A stretch of 64,000 nucleotides of DNA from Symbiodinium natans. Lineage: Eukaryota > Sar > Dinophyceae > Suessiales > Symbiodiniaceae. A program made the position numbers and the translations under genes. The DNA lies in contig CAJNDS010000305.1 of NCBI GenBank assembly GCA_905221605.1, forward strand, positions 1-64,000. Reading direction: 5' to 3'. Below, in pieces: positions 40,072-49,400 of the stretch (the stretch's first letter is position 1; each line of letters begins with the position of its first letter). The notes below the pieces were generated by a model, which had not been told where the DNA came from, made no database searches, and was given only the letters and a program-made list of their open reading frames with translations.

Positions 40072-43000
40072 CGCGGCCGCCCAAGTCTTCGAACCCTACG
40101 GGGATTCGGCCTTTGCTGAGCAAGGGTTTAGGGTTTAGGGTTTAGGGTTTAGGGTTTAGGGTTTAGGGTTTAGGGTTTAGGGTGGGTTTAGGGTTTAGGG
40201 TTTAGGGTTTAGGGTTTAGGGTTTAGGGTTTAGGGTTTAGGGTTTAGGGTTTAGGGTTTAGGGTTTAGGGTTTAGGGTGTGGTCTGCTTCTGCCAAGGCA
40301 AACAAGACAGCCGCATACAACTCCCGCTTGTGCGCGTCACAGCAGGAGGACGCCTGGCATGTAGGAGCCGGGCTGTCCATGACTGCAGCGGCGCTTCTTG
40401 CGGCCGCCAAGCACCTTCGCACGGAGCAGATGAATATGCTCATATGGAGATTTCAAAATAGGGCGGATCCTTTTGGGGGTCCCTTCAAGGGGATACTATT
40501 CTATTTTGGGTGTAAAAGGGGGTACCCCTATGTTTGAGAGAGGCAGAATTGAATCTCAAGTCAAAGCATTCATCGGTCCAGCTCGCTATCGAAAATCTAC
40601 CCACCCAGCCTTTGGATCCCATAACATTAGGAAACTATTGTTAGGGTTTAGGGTTTAGGGTTTAGGGTTTAGGGTTTAGGGTTTAGGGTTTAGGGTTTAG
40701 GGTTTAGGGTTTAGGGTTTAGGGTTTGTTCTATCATGACCCCCCAAATCCTCAATCCTGGGCCTTGAACCCTAACCTCAGCAACCTGAGGTCCTCCTAAA
40801 CTCTGATCGAAGAACCCTTCTTAGGGCTTGAACCCTAAGCTTGTCAAGCTCTTGAGGCTTTCAACCCCACTCAACCCTGAGACCTTGAACCCTAAAAAAA
40901 CCCTACCTAGGAGGGGAGGTGGTGGTGGGGGGAGTAAAAATTGCTGCCGACGGCCGCCGCCGACGAATTCTGGTAACTTTGTTGGCCGCTGATGGATTTC
41001 GCAGATGCCGACCGGGGGGTGGGGAGGGGGCACATGACGGAAAGCAGCACGCCAGCAGATGGCTTGGAAGAACGATTTTCTTTGCCCAACCCTGAACCCT
41101 AATCCAAAAACCCTAAACCCTAAACCCCAAACCCTAAACCCTAAACCCTAAACCCCCACCCGAAACCCTAAACCCTAAACACCCTAAAGCAACTCTAACT
41201 AAGGGGTCCTGCAGTTGAGAATAGATGAGCATTAATATGCTCGACGCCTTCAGGAGATTCGGAAGCCCTAAGGATGCAGGGTTTAGGGTTTGGAGTTTAG
41301 CCCTGAACCCCATAACCCTTACCTTCAGGGGCTAGGGTTTCGGGTGTAGGGTTTAGGGTTTAGGGTTCAAGGTTTAGGGTTTATATCGGGTTTGGGGTTT
41401 GGGGTTTGGAGTTTAGGGTTTAGGGTTTAGGGTTTAGGGTTTAGAGGAAGAGGACCATCTTTTTCGATCACTGATTCCAAGCAGTAGCAGAGCCGAAGTC
41501 TCCCCCAGAACTTGAACCCCCCCTCCCTGAAGAACCCTATAACCCCCAAACCCTAAACCCTAAACCCTAAACCCTAAGCCTGAACCCTGGTTTGAAGCGC
41601 CCCCTCCCTTAAGAACTCTATAAAGAGGAGACGGCCCGGGCCTTGGCAAATGAGGCCGAGTCGGGCTTTGAGGACGCGAAAGGGGCCCGGGGCGCAGGGT
41701 GGTTGAGGTGGGTGTTTCAGGGTTCTGTTTTGGTGTTACGGTTTAGGGTTTGGGGTTTAGGGTTTAGGGCTAGGGTGTGAGGAGTTAGGGCATGTTTGGG
41801 GGCGTTATTGTTTTTCTGGAGCCTTACGAAAATATGGGACCCCAATTTCCACCCCAAAAAGTAGGAATCCTTTATATAAGGACCACAATAAGGTACCGCT
41901 AATTTCAGACAAGCCCCATGTTAATAGTGGGTAATTTGGTTTCCTGACACATGGCCAACTCACTGAAGCCTTTTGTTGCCTTATAATTTCAGGGCACGAG
42001 TTATTGTGTCCTTAAAGGGTGCTAGGAACCCTCTTTCTTAGGTTTCTGGAAGTATAGTGTACTTAGGGGACCCAAATTTTGGCGTACCGCTCACACTCCC
42101 CCCCCCCGCCGCCCCCGCCCTCCCCCTAAACACCCTCAACCCCACAAGCAACCCTACAAGCAACCCTAAACCCTAAACCCTCAGCACCCTAAGCCCCTAA
42201 CCCCAGGCCGTTTGTCGACCTGGCCGTTTGAAGCGCTGCAGGGCTTGCTTGGGCGCTCTCGGCAAATCGCAGAGCGGGCGTTCCTCAAGCACTAAACCAC
42301 AAACCCTAAACCCTAAACCCTAAACCCTAAACCCTAAACCCTAAACCCTAAACCCTAAACCCTAAACCCTAAACCCAATGCAGTACACCAAAATTGGGGA
42401 GACACAAGGTGACCTCGACACTTTCTCCTGTGACAGATATGACATCGACCACTCCCATCATCGCCTACTGGAGCTGGAAGACCCCGTAAGGGTTTAGGGT
42501 TTAGGGTTTAGGGTTTAGGGTTTAGGGTTTAGGGTTTAGGGTTTAGGGTTTAGGGTTTAGGGTTTAGGGTTTAGGGTTTAGGGAGCTGCAAGATCCTTTG
42601 CAGGGATTGCTGCGGTTCTTTGAGCAAGCGCGGGCATTTGCTTTCTTGCAGCAACGGCCATGCAGCAAGACTGCAGTGATTTCGCAACGCAGTTGGAGGT
42701 GGCCCAACGACGTCTCAACCCTAAACCCTAAAACCCTGAACCCGAAAACCCGAAACCCTAGAACCCCCCCGTGGCTTCATCCCCCCCCCCCCCCCACAGA
42801 CAGGATGCCCTAAACCCCACACCCCAAACTCTAAACCCTAAACCCTAAACCCTATCTCCCCCCCCCCTCCACAGGATGCATACCGCTTCCTCTACGAGAA
42901 GGGTGAGTGGAACCGCGTGCTGCTCTACCACAAGCGCGAGTTCACACCAGAGTGCCAACTGGGCTGGGTTTACTACAGTGCAGGATGTTTTGGGTTTTAG

Positions 43001-46000
43001 GTTTGGGGCTTGGGGCTTCGGGTCCAGGGTTTGGAGTTTAGGGTTTGCTACTAATTTGTTGCTTCGTAGTCACCCCCAAAAAGCAAGAATATTCTTCCCT
43101 GTATGGGCAATATAGGGGAGATTTGCTTTTGCATTTTTTGGCGGCGGTTCTTAAGTAATTTTTAGTTTAAGGTCTGGGGCTGAAGGTTGCAGGCCAAAGT
43201 TGCCGTGAAGGGTTTAGGGTTTAGGGTTTAGAGTTTAGGGTTTAGGGGGTTAGGGTTTAGTGTTTTTTTTTAATTGCTTTGTGCAGGCTAGGATGTGTGT
43301 TGGCTATTTTGTTCATGAGCTCTAGGGTTTACGGTGCAGAAGGCATAAGGATTGTACGGCTTACAGGGCTTTATGGGGTTCAGGTTCAAGTGGTCGGAAC
43401 ATTTGGCCAGGGGCTCGCGTTTCAGGCGAAGTTGATAATGGGGTTTAGGGTTTAGGGTTTAGGGTTTTAGGTTTTTTTTGGACAGATGTTCAGTAGTTAA
43501 GGTTTTAACCAATAAGGTTGAGGTGCTACTCGGCAGTTCACGGGTGCCTTAGTGTTAAGCCAGTGGGCAACTGTTGTTGTTCCGCGTCACACACTTGTAA
43601 TCCTACATTACATGAATCTTAAACCCTAAACCCTAAACCCTAGACTCTAATCCCTGAGCTCTACCGATAACCCTACCTGCAAGTACCCACGGACCTCCAA
43701 GTAGAGGGCTTTGCCTGAACTGATATCTTGGGACGAAGGTCAGCTCTCTCTAGGGGCGTGAATTCTGAGAAGTTGTTGGGGATGGGTTCTCCATACCCAG
43801 GGTTTAGGGTTCAGGGTTTTGGGCCAGGGCAGCAAGGAAAGGGTTGAATCTTGCTTCTAACAACCCTAAACATAGAGGCTTTCTGCTGGGAGGATTAGTT
43901 CGAAGCTCTTAAGTCTACTGAGCATCCCCTAGATTCCCAATTAGAATCCGCCACCTTTCTAGCCCTACTTACTAAGTCAAAGGGGACTCCAAGTAGGGGT
44001 TAGCATAAGATCCCAGAATCTTAGGCAGTTAAAGCGTCTAGGTGTATTGAACTGGCGATGCGTTTTGGGTTTCGAGCGGCCCAGGGTTTCGGGCATGGGG
44101 TTCAGGGTTCAGGGCTTTCAGAGGGTCTAGCTGGGTAAAGTTTGGGTAGAAAAGTGCTTTTGACGCAATTATGCCATTACTGTGCTTTCTAATTTGTCAA
44201 CTGTACTTATATGTGTTGTTTTTACCTTTGTAATTTAAAAATCTTTCTATTTTACTATGTCCTGGCGCTCGACGGTTAGTAGGGTTTAGGGTCTTGTGCT
44301 CAGGGGTCTCGGTGTAGGGGGCCAGCAGTGAACGCAGAGCCACAAATCCCCCAGTTCTACACCCGAAACCACAGCTTACAGCGAAATAAAACCCTGTAAA
44401 TCCGATAAACCCCAAAAGCCTTTGAAGCCCCCGAGGCCCTAAAAACTACTCAAGAACCCTATGCACACAAAAACATCCCCAAAAACGAAATAAACCCACA
44501 CAAACCCTATAGATTACTCACAAGCCCTATGAACCCCAAAGCATCCCAAACAAAAGCTCTAAACCCCAAGCAACCCCTATGAATTGCTCAAAAACCCTGT
44601 GAGCCCCAAGAACCCTACACCATAAACCCTAAGCCCTAAGCCCTTTAAACCCTGAACCCAAGACCCTAGACCCTAAACCCTAAACCCCAAACCCTAAACC
44701 CTAAACCCTAAACCCTAAACCCTAAGCCGCCTCCCAAGGCGACCGGGTCTTTCCCAAGACGTGTGCGCTGCTGAGGTGGGGAACCCGCGACCCGCCCCTA
44801 CTAACCCAGTGGTACTGTGGGGTTTAGGGTTTAGGGTTTAGGGTTTGGGGTTTGGGGTTTGGGGTTTGGGGTTTGGGGTTTGGGGTTTGGGGTTTGGGGT
44901 TTGGGGTTTGGGGTTTGGGTTTAGGGCCTAGGCCTAAACCCTAAACCCTAAACACTCGTGCGCCCTCCCCAGGACTTAGAGTTTAGATCCCTCCCCCTCC
45001 CTCCTCCCTCCCGCCACCCCCTCCGAAAGATCTGAAGATCTGAAAGTCCACTGCAGGCACTAAACCCCAAACCGTAAAGCCCAAACCCTAAACCCCAAAC
45101 CCTAAACCCTAAACCCTAAACCCTAAACCCCAAACCCTAAACCCTAAACCCTAAACCCTAAACCCCAAACCCTAAACCCTAAACCCTAAACCCTAAACCC
45201 CAAACCCTAAACCCTAAACCCTAAACCCTAAACCCTAAACCCTAAACCCCAAACCCTAAAAGGCAGTGGCTTCCGTCGAAGCCCGGACTTCCATGGACCT
45301 CGGACCAGAACGAGCAGGTGTCGAGCTTAGTAACTTAGGGTTTAGGGTTTAGGGTTTAGGGTTTAGGGTTTAGGGTTTAGGGTTTAGGGCTTAGGGCTTA
45401 GGGCTAAGGGCTTAGGGTTTAGGGCCTTGGGTTCGAGCTTAATAACTTAGGGTTTAGGGTTTCTGGACTAGGGTTCAGGGCTAAGGGTTTTGGGATGTTT
45501 ATAGGGGCCCATGATATCAGGTAAATTCCTCAATTTACGGGGTATTGGGCTCTTTGGCTTGAGGATTTTCCCATTTCCCACGGTTTAAAAAATGGTTTTT
45601 TGTGATCCATTCTACAGGGAAGTGGTTTCAGTGTTTGTGAAAGGTTGTTCTGGGTTTAGTTGCTTATTGTGTGAGCGAAACTCTTGAAGTTGAATGGGGG
45701 AAAAGAATATATTGTTCAAGGTTGTTTCGGTTTTGGTGTTTGGGGTTTGGTCTGTTGGGTTTCGGATTTGCAGTCAGGGGCTTTAAGGGTCTCAAGGGCT
45801 TCAGGGTCGTATGGGTTTTATGGAGGTGCTTGAGAGATTGTCGGGTTTTGGTACCTCAGGTTTCTTGTTCTAGGGCTTCTATGGGGGTGTTTAGGTTCTT
45901 TGTGTTTCGGGATGTTCGGAGTGTTTTCAGGGTTCGGGTGTGGGTGCTGATGCTTAAAAGACTCCGGGTCTTGTGTGAAGGGCCATGGGGTTCACGGCTT

Positions 46001-46457
46001 CCTTTCCGGGTTTGGATTAGTCAAGGTTTGGAAGTGTGAAGTTGTGAGTTCCGGTGGGCACTGGATTTCGAGTTGAGGGGTTTAGGGTTCGGGGTTTAGG
46101 GTTTAGGGTTTAGGGACTAGCGTTCCTTCTAAAGGAGCAACCCCAAATTAAGCCCGCCAACGCCTAAAGCCTACGAGGATTACGGGACGTAGTAAGTAGG
46201 CACAAAGTAGCTAAACAAGAGACGCCTAAACCCTAAACCCTCAAGCCTAAACCTAAACCCTAAGCCTTAACCCTAAATCCTAAATCCTAAGCCCTAAACC
46301 TTAAACCCTAATCCCAAGCAGGGTTTGGCCCATGAAGCCCCCTGCAGGTCATGGTAATCAAGATGAAGCCGGGCACAGATGTCGAGCGCCCAGAGTCATG
46401 GCGGATTGAACTAAACAGAGGGATTGGGATGTTGCCCCTTATACTTACAGTCCTGAA

Positions 46458-46489
<32 letters not shown>

Positions 46490-49400
46490 TGTGTTTGTGT
46501 TTGTTTGTTTGTTTTTTGTTGATCGGGGGTACTACAATCCGGATTAAGGACTGTTAGTATAAGGGGGAACATCCCACAGAGGAACCACAAACCCTTAGAC
46601 ACCTTCACCCTCAGCCTCAGACCCCAAAAGCTCTGCAGGGTCGGATGTTGCTCCTTCCCCTCCCTTTCTACCCTAAACCACAAAACCCTAACTACACTCA
46701 TGGGTTTGGGACCCTGAGCGTTGGAAGGCCTATAAGCCCTGAAGCGCTACAAGAACCCTGAACCGCTGAAATCCTAAACCCCAAAGCCCGTAAATTTCCC
46801 CGAAACCCTGAAGGGTTTGGGGTGTAGGGTTTAGGGGGTAGGGTTTAGGGTTTAGGGTTTGGGGTTTAGGGCTTAGGGCTTATAGCTTAGGGTCTAGGGT
46901 TTAGGGTTTAGGGTAACCCTAAACCCCAAACCCCCCAAACCCTAAACCCTAAACAGAGCTCGTAGGTGGAGACCCACAGTGGTCCTGCCAACAACATCCT
47001 GAATATCCACCTGGGCATCTCTGGTCTCGAGGCCCGGGGGGCAGGGTTAGGGTTTAGGGTTTAGGGTTTAGGGTTTAGGGTTTGATTACATAGGGTTTAG
47101 GGTTTACGGTTTAGGGTTTAGGGTTTAGGGTTTGGGGTTTGGGGTTTAGGGTTTGGGGGGGGGGGGGGGGGGGGGGGGCGTTGGGGGGAGGCTCTTCTTG
47201 TGGATTCGGGGGGTTAGGGTTTAGGGGTTTAGGGCTTTTAGGGCTTAGGGCGTTTTAGGTTTTTTGAGGGTTCGGGGTGTTTACGGTTTGGGCTTTGGGG
47301 TTCTCTAGGGCTCTAGGTTTTAGGGCGTAGGGTACTTGAAGATCGAGGGACTTAGGGTATGATGTACTGTTTGGACTTGACCTTTGGTATTTGTTGTCGT
47401 TGTTGTTGTTGGGGGGTGGGGGTTAGGGTTTAGGGTTTAGGGTTTAGGGTTTAGGGTTTAGGGTTTAGGGTTTGAGGGCTGAGGGCTTGGGGTTCAGGGT
47501 TTGGCGGGCTTGGTCCTAGCCCGTAGGGTTAAGGAGGCTGGGGGTTGAAAGGACTCGGGATTTAGGGGCTTGGAGTTACGTTGAGGGCTCATTGAGGGTT
47601 TGCTTGAGGGTTTGTGAGTCTCAAGGATGCAGGGTTTAGGGTTTAGGGTTTAGGGAGCTTTCCAGGAGGTTCCAGGGACTCAGAGCTTGTGGCTTGGGGG
47701 CTCAGGGTTTAGCGGTGTTTGGGGTTCATGCTCGCGTTCACGCGCACACGTTTGTGTGCGCGCGTATGCGTTTGAAACGTGACCCTTGTGTTGCGGAAGG
47801 GAGCTTTTGGTTTCCGAAGTTGTTCATTCTGTTCTTGGTTTCAATTGTTGTAGACCCTATTTGGCTTTGGGGCTTCTTTTTGTGGCGGGGATTTGCCGGA
47901 GTATGATTCTACTGTGTAAAGGCCTGAAGGCCGCTAAACCCCAAACCCTAAACCCTAGACCCTAAACCCGAAACCCTAAACCCTAAACCCTAAACCCTAA
48001 ACCCTAAACCCTAAACCGAAACAAAACCCTAAGCCCTTCAAAGGTAACCCTATTCTGGCAGCCGATCAGGGAGCAGAGCTGAAGGTGGCCAACAAGTCCT
48101 ACCAGTGGGAGGAGGGCAAGGCTGAAAAGGGTTTAGGGTTTAGGGTTTAGGGTTTAGGGTTTAGGGTTTAGGGTTTAGGGTTTAGGGTTTAGGGTTTAGG
48201 GTGTAGGGCTGGGAGGAGGGCAAGGCTGAAACCCCAATATCGGTCCAACAAGTCCCCAAAACCTAAGAAGGGGTTGGGTTAGGGTTTGGGGTTTCGGGTT
48301 TAGGGTTCAGGATTCAGGATTCAGGGTTCAGGGTTGAGGGTTGAGGGTTCAGGGAAACTAAACCTTTTCAAATTCCTAAGCCTCAAACCTCGAGCCCTTA
48401 ACCCTAAACCACACCACCCTGGACCCGAAACCTCAAACCCTCAAACCCTCAACCCTAAAACAACAAGATCTTGCCTCCTGCAGGTCATGCGAGGGTCTGT
48501 CAACCAACAATACCCTAAACCCTAAACCCTAAACCCTAAACCCTAAACCCTAAACCCTAAACCCTAAACCCTAAACCCTAAACCCTAAACCTTTTCAGAA
48601 GTGTTTGAGGCTTTCAGTCCAGGATGTGCTTGGGGACAGCTGCTATGCCATGCCCCCCCAAAACTAGGACTCCGAGTTGGCCCTTATTCCTTCGTTCTTG
48701 AAAAGGGTTTAGGGTTTAGGGTTTAGGGTTTAGGGTTTAGGGTTTAGGGTTTAGGGTTTAGGGTTTAGGGGTCTTATTCCTTTGTAGCCAGAAAGGGCCA
48801 CTTTTTTTCTCCTAGGTTACGCTTGGGTCACCCTAAATCCTGAGTCTTGAAAATGACTGACAGAACTGGTGCTCCAGAAAAGGCAGCCTGCCGAACCACC
48901 CTCAACCCTGAACCCTAAACCCTAAACCCTAAACCCTGAACCCTGAACCCTAAACCCTGTACCCTAAACCCTAAACCCTGTACCCTGAACCCTAAACCCT
49001 AAACCCTAAACCCTAAACAGCCATAGGGCCAGACATAGGGCCTTCGGGGGCTTGCGGGCTAGGTTTAGGGTGTTTAGGGTTAATAGGGTTGATAAGGCAT
49101 AGGGTTTAGGGCTTAGGGCTTAGGGCTTAGGGCTTAGGGTTTAGGGTTAGGGTTTAGGGTTAGGGCGGTTTAGGGTTGCAGGGTGTAGGGTCACGTACCA
49201 TGAACAAGAACAACTAGAACTTGAAGTGGCTTCGTGCATACTCAAGGGATTCAGACTCGTACCCCAAGGTTGTACCCCTAAAGGTTCCCGTTAATGTACT
49301 CCCAATATGGCCCTTTTCCTACCTTCAGGATCTTGAAAAAGGGTCCCCGCAACCCAAGCCTTAACGCGCTGTAGCCTGCATTTGCCCTGGAGGTCATTGC

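Noticed and set aside
45671-46039. 122-codon ORF
   Set aside because: It begins without an ATG and its composition (Gly/Phe/Leu/Arg/Val) is that of GT-rich TTTAGGG-decay sequence rather than of a protein.
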